A stretch of 64,000 nucleotides of DNA from Hymenobacter psoromatis (GTDB lineage Bacteria > Bacteroidota > Bacteroidia > Cytophagales > Hymenobacteraceae). The number at the start of each line of letters is the position of its first letter. The first letter of the stretch is position 1. Below, one piece after another: positions 42,243 through 50,372 of the stretch. The stretch lies in NCBI RefSeq assembly GCF_020012125.1, contig NZ_JAIFAG010000001.1:2728001-2792000 (forward strand), written 5' to 3'. Below the pieces are notes generated by a model. That model was not told the origin of the DNA. It did no database searches and was given only the letters and a program-made list of their open reading frames with translations. Made by a program: the position numbers and the translations under genes.

Positions 42243-43626
42243 ATGAAAACGCTCCCAACCCTTACCAGCAGCCTCGCACTGTCAGCGCTCCTGCTCATCG
42301 CCCAGGCCCAAACGCCGGCCACGCCCCACGATAACCCTACCCCTGACGGCACTGCCTCCATCTAGCTCACTATCAGCTGGGAGGGCAACCGCCTGCGCCT
42401 GGGTACCGGGGCTGTGGTGCGCCCCGACCGCTGGGACGGCCAGCAGGTGAAGGTGCAGAAGGATACCCCACACGCTCCCCATCAACCCCCGCCTGAACCG
42501 CGCCAGCGAAGCCGCCGCCGAAGCCTAGCAGCTGGCCACCAAGCAGGGCCGCCGCTTACCCAAAGAAGAACTCAAGGCCGCCGTGGAGGCCGCCCCGCAC
42601 CTAGCCCCCGTGGCGGAGGCCGCTCCCGCCCCTACCCCCACCACCGGCTTTGCCCGCCTGTTTACGCGCTGGATAAGCGAGCACAGCCGCCGCCCGCGCA
42701 CCAACTCGAGCCAGCCGCTCTCTAAACTGGCCGTGGCGGGCCTCGTGGCCACCTAGGCTCGCCCTACCTAGGACGCCACGGCGCGGGGCGCGGAGCTGCT
42801 GCCCAAGTAACTGGCCCTGACGTTTTACCAAGACTTTCGCACCTACGTCATCGATGAGCTGGGCCAGAGCGTGAACACCTTCGGCAAGCACGTGGACCGG
42901 CTCAAGACCTTTCTAACCTGGCGCGAGGACGAGTTGGACCTACCCGTGCACCGCCATTACCGGCGCTTCGTGGCCCCGCGCAAGCGCAGCTAGGTCGAGG
43001 CTCTCACCAAGGCCGAACTGCTGCGCGTGGCCAGCCTCGACTTCTAGGACGCCGACACCCGCGCCCGCCTGCTGGAGCTGCGCGCCGGCGTGCGCGAGTA
43101 AACCAACCGCCACGAGGGCTCGAGCGCCGAGCGCTGGGTAGCGCACGTGAAACTGGCCCGCGACAAGTTCTTGGAGTGTTGCTACACCGGCCTGCGCATC
43201 TCGGATGCCAACCGCGCCGCCTGGAAGCACGTGCACGGCCAGATGCTGGTGCTCGACGACTCGGCCAAGAACGGCGTCACGGTCTACATCCCCTTCTACG
43301 ACGATGAGTTCTTCTGGCCGGTGGCCCTGGCCGGGCGCTACGAGTACCGCTCGCCCCTGGACTTGCTGGTGCCCGAGTGCTACCGGGCCAATGAGTTTCT
43401 GGCCATCGTGCAGCAGCTCGCCGGCCTCAGCTGCCTCAAGCTTACCACTAAGATTGGGCGCAAGACCTTCGCCACGCTCAAGCTCTACCAGAGCGTGCCG
43501 GCCCGGCTCATCGTGCAGGCCACCGGCCACCAGACCGCGGAAGCTTTCACCCACTACGTGGGCATCGACCAGCTGCGGCTATTGGAAGAATTCATGCGCA
43601 AGTCGGCCCACCGGCGGGCCGCGTAA
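42243..43626 (+). pseudogene. Tyrosine integrase/recombinase pseudogene with fused foreign N-terminus
   Basis: The first about 105 bases copy the 5' end of the gene at 41448 (MKTLPTLTSSLALSALLL). From about 42350 the sequence is an integrase: an arm-binding part (LTISWEGNRLRLGTGAVV), a SAM-like core domain (YVIDELGQSVNTFGKHVDRL; TFLTWREDELDLPVHRHYRR) and a catalytic domain with Arg (CCYTGLRISDANRA), LTTKIGRKTFATLKLYQ and ATGHQTAEAFTHYVGI. The His-x-x-Arg box is altered, but the second His and a Tyr (THY) remain. Stops in frame: 42363, 42526, 42754, 42769, 42808, 42991, 43045 and 43099. One frameshift lies near 42465. From 42481 to the end the frame is otherwise unbroken. The last 160 codons have no stop. 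Confidence 0.8.
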
Positions 43627-43680
43627 TCACTGCGCCATTACTGCGGCCTCCTTACTTTTACCGCACTATTTTCTTCTTCT

Positions 43681-44226
43681 ATGAAACAAGTACTGCTTTT
43701 GCTGCTGGCACTGCTGGGCGGCAGCTTCGCCAGCTATGGACAAGCTACCCCGGCAGCTACGGCCCCCACCTTAACGCTACCTACCGATAGCGCGAGCGGC
43801 AAAATTCTCTACGAGGCGGTGGTCCAAGCCCCAGGGGTTTCTCAAGCCGAACTCTACCGGCGCGCGCGCGAGTGGTTCGTCAGTAATTTCAAGGCTTACA
43901 AGGAAGTCGTGGGCGTAGAAGACCCAGTTGGGGGCGAGATTGCCGGTACTTACCACTCCCTGCTCACCAAGGTGCTCACTACCTACGAAGTCTGGCGCAC
44001 CCTAAAGGTCTACGTCAAGGATGGGCGTTACCGCTACGAGCTAACTGACTTTGGAGCGCGGGACATTAAATACGACCGGCAGGTCTACAACATTAATCCT
44101 AAGAACCCGAACAACGTCCGCCGCTTCGGGCTAGAAGTAGAGAAGGAGGCGCAGCACGATATCAGCTCCCTGGCCACGGCTATGGCCAGCCCCACAGGCA
44201 CGACTGCCAAGGGCAAGAACTGGTGA
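43681..44226 (+). CDS. DUF4468 secreted protein inside the element
   Basis: A 181-residue protein with signal MKQVLLLLLALLGGSFASYG. DUF4468 motifs are SASGKILYEAVVQAPGVSQ, AELYRRAREWFVSNFKAYKE and TLKVYVKDGRYRYELTDFGA. It resembles the paralogue at 19090-19686 in layout, but the C-terminal half differs (NPKNPNNVRRFGLEVEKEAQ). It looks intact, with 54 bp between the integrase stop and its start. It could be cargo of the element; that is inference. Confidence 0.8.
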   Translation: MKQVLLLLLALLGGSFASYGQATPAATAPTLTLPTDSASGKILYEAVVQAPGVSQAELYRRAREWFVSNFKAYKEVVGVEDPVGGEIAGTYHSLLTKVLTTYEVWRTLKVYVKDGRYRYELTDFGARDIKYDRQVYNINPKNPNNVRRFGLEVEKEAQHDISSLATAMASPTGTTAKGKNW

Positions 44227-44365
44227 GAGATGAGGCATTTTGTGCGGCAGTTTTCCCGCCGCGCTAGGTAACGGCAGGTAAGCGGGTGCCGACAAAACTG
44301 TTAACCCGCCGAAATTGGGCACTTACGAGCGCTTCCCCTACCCTGGCCTAGCGGTTGATTCATCT

Positions 44366-44379
44366 CCTACGGACTACAA
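44366..44379. repeat. attR-like core
   Basis: Exact copy of CCTACGGACTACAA from the tRNA-Glu 3' end, followed by GAAA. The preceding GGTTGATTC resembles the tRNA T-arm (GGTTCGATTC) with small gaps. No complete tRNA is present. Confidence 0.72.
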
Positions 44380-44380
44380 G

Positions 44381-44415
44381 AAAGCCGCCCTATAGTACGT
44401 AAAGCGGCTTTTTGT
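44381..44415 (+). terminator. Hairpin terminator after attR, possibly the original tRNA terminator
   Basis: AAAGCCGC (44381-44388) pairs with GCGGCTTT (44404-44411), followed by T residues. It stands one base after the displaced tRNA end. Confidence 0.65.
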
Positions 44416-44574
44416 TTATTTGGGGCACAGCATAGGGTATAAGTCGGCTTTTTCGATTCTTACCGCTTGCCCGAAGGTCTAAGAGCGTGGGAAGCAATAG
44501 ACTTGTCAGATGCGGTATTGGGAATCTGTCGCATGTGCCTGCAACCTGCTGGCGTCCTTATTCAACTCATCACA

Positions 44575-44779
44575 ATGGAAGCAGCAGGAGTAAGCAGGTA
44601 ATACAGCACGCAAATTGACCGTGTAAGCGTACCCTACGAAGCTGTTCGGGCAAACGGTAGACGCCCTATTTGCTGGCGACAATGCCGCTGAAATTAAGGT
44701 GCGGACCCGGAAAATGGGCGAGCTGTTTCAGGCCAAAATAGCCATGACCCACGCCAACCGGGGCCTGTCTATTATGTAG
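44575..44779 (+). pseudogene. Short gene remnant, unknown
   Basis: From 44639 to a TAG at 44777 one frame reads KLFGQTVDALFAGDNAAEIK and VRTRKMGELFQAKIAMTHAN, which looks like real protein. Upstream, another frame from the ATG at 44575 reads MEAAGVSR, a TAA, then YSTQIDRVSVPY. A one-base shift would join them. No family recognised. The remnant lies outside the element, between the attR-like site and mlaD. Confidence 0.35.
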
Positions 44780-44785
44780 TAGGAC

Positions 44786-45751
44786 TTACAGCCCGGCGGC
44801 CTTGGCCTTCTTTTTGGCTTGCTTGCGGAAGTAGCCGCGCAGCAGAAAGTTATGCTTCAGGGCTTCCATATTCTGGTTGAAGCCGGCCGTGCCCTGCTCC
44901 ACGTTGCCAAAAGTTTGGCGCAGCTGCCCGCTCATGGCCGTGTCGGTGAGCAGCGTGTGCAGCGGGCCGGTGCCGGTTTGCACCTGCTGCTGCAGGCTTT
45001 CCACAGTGCCGGCCAAGGCATCGGAACTGCGGGCTAGCTGGTGGGTGGCATGGCGCATTTGCCCCGCAAACTCCTTGTCGGTCAATAAGTACCCGGCCGG
45101 GCCCCGGCCCTGGCGGATGCCGCGCGTGAGGTGGCTGATGTCGTTGGCCGAGGCCTGAAGCGTGGCGGTGGCACCGGCCACGTGGCGCAGGCTCTGGCGC
45201 ACGTTGGCGGCCACCTTTTGGTCGCCGAGCAGCTGCCAAAGCGCCCGGCTGCCGTTGAGCTTGCCCGTAATCTGGTGCAAATCTTCGGTGATGCCAACCA
45301 GGTTTTTGTTCGACACACTCAGCGTTTTCAGCATCTCGTCGATGGCCGGCGGGGTAGTCGTACGCAGCACGTCGCCTTCGGCAATGAGCGGCGCGGGCGC
45401 GGCCGTGGCGGTCAGGTTCACAATGGTGTTGCCCACCAGGCCGTCGGTACCCACCGAGGCCACGGCATTCTGGTGCAGGTAGTGCTGCACGTCGCGCTTG
45501 AGATGCATCACCACGCGCACCGTGCTGTCGTTTAAAATGTTAATCTCCTTCACCGTGCCCACGGTAATGCCGGCCAGGCGCACATTATTGCCAGTGAGCA
45601 GACCCGAAACATTGCGAAAATCGGCCCGCACCGTCAGCGAGGAGCCGAACAGATTCTGCCGTTGCCCAAGCAGCACGAGCGTGACGGCCAGGCAAGCCAG
45701 GCCCGCCAGCACAAACAGGACGAGACGGATATGGTGGCTGGCAGTGGGCAT
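44786..45751 (-). CDS. mlaD: MlaD-type MCE-family lipid-binding protein
   Basis: A 321-residue protein with one N-terminal membrane helix (about residues 8-28, LVLFVLAGLACLAVTLVLLG) and an MCE domain (about 35-115): LTVRADFRNVSGLLTGNNVR, LAGITVGTVKEINILNDST. The rest is a long helical region (ITGKLNGSRALWQLLGDQKV; LARSSDALAGTVESLQQQVQ). It would sit in the periplasm and carry phospholipid for the MlaEF transporter. It is the last gene of mlaE-mlaF-mlaD. A 21-bp hairpin separates it from mlaF, so its level may be lower than or uncoupled from the others. Confidence 0.88.
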   Translation of the reverse strand: MPTASHHIRLVLFVLAGLACLAVTLVLLGQRQNLFGSSLTVRADFRNVSGLLTGNNVRLAGITVGTVKEINILNDSTVRVVMHLKRDVQHYLHQNAVASVGTDGLVGNTIVNLTATAAPAPLIAEGDVLRTTTPPAIDEMLKTLSVSNKNLVGITEDLHQITGKLNGSRALWQLLGDQKVAANVRQSLRHVAGATATLQASANDISHLTRGIRQGRGPAGYLLTDKEFAGQMRHATHQLARSSDALAGTVESLQQQVQTGTGPLHTLLTDTAMSGQLRQTFGNVEQGTAGFNQNMEALKHNFLLRGYFRKQAKKKAKAAGL

Positions 45752-45777
45752 CTTTTTAATTTTGAGTTATGAATTGG

Positions 45778-45832
45778 GAACCTGGTCGACCGTCATGCTT
45801 CCCTGCGGTCTGCATGACGGTCGACCAGGTTC
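45778..45832. terminator. Hairpin inside the mla operon
   Basis: Perfect 21-bp arms (45778-45798, 45812-45832) with a 13-base loop, starting GAACCTGGTCGACCGTCATG. Outer pairing (TTGG/CAA) extends it slightly. It lies between mlaF and mlaD. The GTCATGCTTCC core matches 19036-19046. Confidence 0.75.
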
Positions 45833-45834
45833 AA

Positions 45835-46620
45835 TCATTCGAAAAAAGCGTGGACGGTGGGGTCGGTGCTGGCCAGCAGCTCGGCGTAGGTACCTTCGAC
45901 GTAGCTGCGGCCCTCGGCCAGCAAAATGACGCGGTCGGAGGTGAGGCGCACGCAGTTCATGTCGTGCGAGATGATGAGGGAGGAGGCGTGGTATTTCTGC
46001 TGCACGTGGCGGATGAGCTGGTCGATTTCGCGGGCCGTTACGGGGTCGAGGCCGGTGGTGGGTTCGTCGTAGAGAATGATTTCGGGGGGGACGATGAGCG
46101 TGCGGGCCAGCGCGATGCGCTTACGCTGGCCGCCCGACAGCTCGGCGGGCAGCTGGTCGATGGTTTGGGGTAGGCCCACGTCGTCGAGGGCTTGGTGCAC
46201 CAGTTTATCTTCCTGGCCCTGATGGCCGGCCAGCCAGTGTCGGCGCAGCGGAAACAGCAGGTTTTCGCGCACCGTCATCGAGTCGTAGAGGGCATTGCTT
46301 TGGAAGAGGAAGCCCACCTTGGCCCGCAGCTGGTCAAGGGCCGCGTGGTCGAGGGTCGCGATGTGCTGGCCCAGTACCGTGATAGTGCCCGCATCGGGCG
46401 TAAGCAGGCCGATGATGCACTTAATAAGCACCGACTTGCCCGAGCCGGATTTGCCCAGCACCACCACGTTTTCGCCCCGGTGCAGCGTCAGTGAAAAGCC
46501 TTTCAGCACGTGGTTATCACCGAATGATTTGCTGATGTTGTCCACCGTCAGCACCACTTCAGCTGCCGGGGCGGGGGTAGGGGGCGCGGCGGCCGGGGCG
46601 GGAGAAGTAGCGGGCGACAT
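45835..46620 (-). CDS. mlaF: MlaF-type ABC transporter ATP-binding protein
   Basis: A 261-residue ATPase. Walker A is VVVLGKSGSGKSVLIKCIIG, the Q-loop FLFQSNALYD, the signature LSGGQRKRIALAR, Walker B EIILYDEPTTGLDPVTA and the H-switch LIISHDMNCVR. A Pro/Ala-rich N-terminus (about 1-20) precedes the domain. It powers phospholipid transport through the MlaE permease. Its start is 5 bp from the mlaE stop; the two are translationally close. The stop is two bases from the hairpin described above. Confidence 0.94.
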   Translation of the reverse strand: MSPATSPAPAAAPPTPAPAAEVVLTVDNISKSFGDNHVLKGFSLTLHRGENVVVLGKSGSGKSVLIKCIIGLLTPDAGTITVLGQHIATLDHAALDQLRAKVGFLFQSNALYDSMTVRENLLFPLRRHWLAGHQGQEDKLVHQALDDVGLPQTIDQLPAELSGGQRKRIALARTLIVPPEIILYDEPTTGLDPVTAREIDQLIRHVQQKYHASSLIISHDMNCVRLTSDRVILLAEGRSYVEGTYAELLASTDPTVHAFFE

Positions 46621-46625
46621 GAGAA

Positions 46626-47384
46626 TTAAATAAGGCCGAGCGCGGTGCTGACGCCGACCGCCACCAGGTCGAGCAAAAAAATCAGGAGCGAGGACAGCAC
46701 CACGGCCGAGTTGGCGGCCACGCCCACGCCCTCGGTGCCCTTGTTGGCATTGTAGCCTTTGTAGCAGCCAATGAGGCCGATGGCGAAGCCGAAGAAGAAG
46801 GTTTTGACCACCGCTGGCAGCACCTCGCCGAAGGTGAGGCGGCCCAGGATGTTGTTGGTAAACAGCGCCACCGAGGTCACGCCCTGCATGTTGATGCCCA
46901 AGTAGCAGGCAAACAGGCCAATGGCATCGGCCAGCAGCGTGAGGATGGGCACCATGAGCGTGGCGGCCAGAATACGCGTGACCACCAGGTACTTAAACGG
47001 ATTAGTGCCGGAGACTTCCATCGCGTCAATCTGCTCGCTCACGCGCATCGAGCCCAGCTCGGCCCCAATGCTGGAGCCCACCTTGCCGGCCACCATCAGC
47101 CCCGTGATGATGGGGCCCAGCTCCTGAATAATGGTGAGCCCGACCATAACCGGAATCCACGACGTGGCCCCAAACTGCACCATCGTGGGCCGCAGCCGCA
47201 GCGTGAGCACCAGCCCCATGATGAAGCTGGTGATGCCCACCAGTGGCAGCGACTGATACCCCACAACATAGCACTGATTCACCAATTCCAGCCACTCGTA
47301 GCGCGGCCGGAGCCCCTCGCGGAAGAACCGGCCGGCAAAGCCCATCATGGCCCGAAGTTCGGTGAAAAGAGGACCGTTGAACAT
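46626..47384 (-). CDS. mlaE: MlaE-type ABC transporter permease
   Basis: A 252-residue membrane protein with an N-terminal amphipathic part and five helices. Family signatures are GITSFIMGLVLTLRLRPTMV, LGPIITGLMVAGKVGSSIGA, ELGSMRVSEQIDAMEVSGTN and GYNANKGTEGVGVAANSAVV. It moves phospholipid across the inner membrane with MlaF and MlaD. First gene of the operon; the region upstream to the BON-domain gene is the likely promoter. Confidence 0.93.
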   Translation of the reverse strand: MFNGPLFTELRAMMGFAGRFFREGLRPRYEWLELVNQCYVVGYQSLPLVGITSFIMGLVLTLRLRPTMVQFGATSWIPVMVGLTIIQELGPIITGLMVAGKVGSSIGAELGSMRVSEQIDAMEVSGTNPFKYLVVTRILAATLMVPILTLLADAIGLFACYLGINMQGVTSVALFTNNILGRLTFGEVLPAVVKTFFFGFAIGLIGCYKGYNANKGTEGVGVAANSAVVLSSLLIFLLDLVAVGVSTALGLI

Positions 47385-47630
47385 GGGGTGGCGGGGCTGG
47401 TGAGCGGGCGGCGGCAGCTACGCTGGGGCAAACGCCGACGACGCCAATAACCCGTTAAGTATCAAATATTTTATCACGCAAAGGTGGGGCGCTCGCACAG
47501 CGGCGGGCATGACGGAAATCAGGTTCCCGCCTGATGGTTGTCAGCCCACCGGCTCCGGTCAGAGGGGAGCTTTGCTACCATTTCCATCCTGTGCGGCTGG
47601 GCCGCCAGCACCCCCTTCCTACCCCTTGCT

Positions 47631-49070
47631 ATGTACATGCCCGTTCACATACATACCATCGAAACCCGCCTGGCCGATGCCGATATCCTCACCGCCGTGG
47701 CGCGACTCTTCGACCAGCCGAAGGGGGTAGGCGCGGCCCGCATTACCACGGCCTGCCGCGAGGGCATCGTGGCGCTAACGGGCTTCACCGATAGTCTGCT
47801 GGCACGGCAGCGAGCCGCCGAGCTGGTCAAGGCTATTCGCGGCGTGCGCGGGGTGCTAAATGAGCTGAGCGTGCGCACCCCCGATGTACCCGACGGCGAA
47901 CTGCGCCGCCGCGTGCAACAGGCCCTGGCCCAGGACCCGGCCGTAAGTGGCTATGTGCTAGACTGCCGGGCCTACGCCGGGGCCGTGACGGTGGAAGGCA
48001 CTGTGCAGTCGTGGGCTGAAGCGCAGCTGGTGCTTCAGGTGCTGTTTGGGGTGCCCGGCCTGCGCCAGCTGCACAACCACCTGGTGGTGCGCGGTGGCCC
48101 ACTCACCAACTCCGATGCGGAAATTACGACGCAAATTCAAGCGTTTCTGACTTGGGATATCCGGGTGCAAAGCACGCGGATAGACGTGCTGACCATCGAC
48201 GGCGTGGTCTACCTCACGGGGGCCGTGGGCTCGGCTGCCGAGCACGACCAGGTAGTGACCACGGCCTACGTAGCCGGTGCCCGCTGCGTGAAAGCCGATG
48301 AGCTGCACGTGGCGTACTGGGCCCAGGACCCGGCCCTGAGCCGCCAGAAATTTGCCCCCAAGGCCGATGCCGACGTGGCCCAGGCCATCCGCGATGCACT
48401 TCGCTACGACCCGCGCCTCGACCCGCTGCTACCCACGGTGCAGGTGCGCGCCGGGGTGGTTACACTGCTGGGCACGCTCAGCAACCTGCGGGCCCGGCAG
48501 GCCGCCGAGCAGGACGCTCGCAATGTGCTGGGAACCTGGGAAGTACACAACTTGCTGAAGGTGCGCAGCGCCCAGCCCGAACCTGACGCGCACATTCAGG
48601 CGCAGGTGCAGGCGGCCCTGCTGCACGACTCCTACGTGCGCCGCCGCTGCTTTGCGGTGCAAGTGACCAATGGATGCGTGCAGCTAGCGGGCGTAGTGCC
48701 CGACCACTTCGACCGGGAGCGGGCAGCCGACGTGGCCGCTGGTATCAATGGGGTGGTGGAGGTGCTAAACCACGTGCGGCTGGCGGCGGCCCCCGGCGTC
48801 CAGGTAGCCCCCGATACCGGCGAGGCAGTGCCCCCTACCCTGGCCCTACTCAGCCGCGAGGCTATGGATGCCCAACTGGCCCAGCGCCTGCACCAGCACT
48901 ACCACTGGTCGGCCCTGCTTCACAACCAGCCGATTGACCTGGGCGTGCGGGCCGGCCGCGTTACGCTCAGCGGCACTGTCGGCTCGTGGCTGGCCCGCCA
49001 GCAGGCCGTGAGTGAGGCCTACGCCTGCGGGGCAACGGACGTGAATAACCACCTGCGCATAATTGCCTGA
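47631..49070 (+). CDS. Tandem BON-domain protein
   Basis: A 479-residue protein made of six to seven consecutive BON domains of about 65 residues. Each has a pattern such as LADADILTAVARLFDQPKGV, GIVALTGFTDSLLARQRAAE then LVKAIRGVRGVLNEL. Others include QALAQDPAVSGYVLDCRA and DVAQAIRDALRYDPRLDPL. No signal peptide or membrane helix is evident, so it would be cytoplasmic, unlike most BON proteins. A more upstream start (47538) was rejected because that part is low-complexity. BON domains bind membranes or mediate oligomer contact; the role here is unknown. The next genes are a broken cydA and a nitroreductase. Confidence 0.85.
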   Translation: MYMPVHIHTIETRLADADILTAVARLFDQPKGVGAARITTACREGIVALTGFTDSLLARQRAAELVKAIRGVRGVLNELSVRTPDVPDGELRRRVQQALAQDPAVSGYVLDCRAYAGAVTVEGTVQSWAEAQLVLQVLFGVPGLRQLHNHLVVRGGPLTNSDAEITTQIQAFLTWDIRVQSTRIDVLTIDGVVYLTGAVGSAAEHDQVVTTAYVAGARCVKADELHVAYWAQDPALSRQKFAPKADADVAQAIRDALRYDPRLDPLLPTVQVRAGVVTLLGTLSNLRARQAAEQDARNVLGTWEVHNLLKVRSAQPEPDAHIQAQVQAALLHDSYVRRRCFAVQVTNGCVQLAGVVPDHFDRERAADVAAGINGVVEVLNHVRLAAAPGVQVAPDTGEAVPPTLALLSREAMDAQLAQRLHQHYHWSALLHNQPIDLGVRAGRVTLSGTVGSWLARQQAVSEAYACGATDVNNHLRIIA

Positions 49071-49248
49071 TAGTTAGCAGGAATTGAGTGCTTAGGAGTA
49101 AATCAGGCAAAAAATTACCTACCCTGCTCCGGCAATACCGCCAGCTCCGCCGCTACCCGTGCCTGAGCTAGTAAGTTTAATTACAGGATTTTTGATTATC
49201 AGCTAGTAAGACCTAGGCTTGCCGGTCTGCCTCGCTAATCCCACTGCT

Positions 49249-50292
49249 ATGTCCGTCGAAATTCTCGCCCGCATTCAGTTTGCCTTCACCACTGTTTTCT
49301 ACTACATCTACCCGCCGCTGAGCATCGGGCTGGGCGTGGTGTTGGTCATTATGGAGGGCATGTTTCTGAAGACGCGCAACCCCATGTACGAGCGCCTCAC
49401 GCGGTTCTGGATTCGCATTTCTGCCCTCATCTTCGGCATCGGGGTAGCCACGGGTATCGTAATGGAGTTCGAGTTTGGCACCAACTGGGCCACCTACGCG
49501 CGCTACGTGGGCGACATTTTTGGCTCGGCGCTGGCGGCGGCGGGCATTTTTGCCTTTGTCCTGGAGTCGGGCTTTTTGGGCATTCTGCTCTTTGGTTGGC
49601 ACCGGGTATCGCCGCGGTTGCACTTCTTTGCCACGGTGATGGTAGCGCTGGGCTCCATGTTTTCGGCCGTCTGGATTGTGGTGGCCAATTCCTGGCAGCA
49701 AACCCCGGCCGGCTTTCACCTCGTGGGCTCGGGCCTCACGGCGCGGGCCGAAGTCACCGACTTCTGGGCGATGGTCTTCAACCCAAGCAGTATGGACCGG
49801 CTTTCGCACGCCGTTATCGGCGGGTTTTTGTCTGGCTCGTTTCTGGTGCTGAGCGTGAGCGCCTGGTACCTGCTGAAAGGTCGGTTTGTGGTCAGCTCGA
49901 AGGCGGCGTTTAAGATTGCGCTGGCCGTGGCCACGGTATCGGGGCTGGGCCAACTCATCACCGGCCACCACTCGGCCAATGGCATGGCCGTAAACCAGCC
50001 CGCCAAGCTAGCGGCCTTTGAGGGCCACTACGCCACCTTGGCTGCCCGGCCGGCCGGGGCTCCGGCCCGGCCCGCACCCCGTATCCTGCTCAGGGTATCA
50101 GTCTTTTCGCTGCTGTTCGGGGCGCTGGGCCTGGCTTGGTATCACCGCAGCCGGCGACCCCAGCACTGGCACCCGCGGGTGGGCCTGCTGAGCCCCGTGC
50201 GGGTACTGCCCTCCGGCGAGTTGAGTCAGCCGGTTACCCGCTACATCTGGCCCTACCACGCCAGGCGAGCTACCCACCCGCGCCTGAGCTAG
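49249..50292 (+). pseudogene. cydA: Cytochrome bd oxidase subunit I (CydA), truncated and lacking a haem ligand
   Basis: The first about 270 residues are Cyd[66 protein letters not shown] and [20 protein letters not shown]. After [11 protein letters not shown] the sequence no longer resembles CydA and ends after 347 residues, against 440-520 usual. The missing half would carry the Met ligand of haem b558 and other haem-binding residues. The conserved His that aligns with E. coli H19 is Tyr18 here (codon TAC at 49300-49302). No cydB follows. So the oxidase cannot work as encoded. Confidence 0.75.
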
Positions 50293-50372
50293 CACACAGT
50301 ACCGCAGGGCTATGCCCAAGCCGAACGGGTAACCAATGGTGCTGTGTTGCAGCAGTAATTGATTATCCCAGT

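Larger units (their letters stand above)
40179..44379. mobile_element. Decayed integrated element (about 4.2 kb) at tRNA-Glu
   Basis: The element is bounded by the 14-bp direct repeat described at its two ends. It contains a tyrosine-integrase pseudogene near the right end, which is the usual place for such a gene. The left part holds two gene fragments of opposite strand, the middle three small secreted-protein genes. GAPDH and the mla operon outside look intact. The element's own contents are mostly broken, so it is probably old and immobile. Confidence 0.72.

Noticed and set aside
40118..44379. Integron or CRISPR-like array in the element
   Set aside because: The three leader copies are at gene starts, not regular spacers, and no attC-like core or integron integrase is visible.
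44340..44400. Second tRNA gene near the attR-like site
   Set aside because: Only the last 14-20 bases of a tRNA are present; no cloverleaf can be formed.
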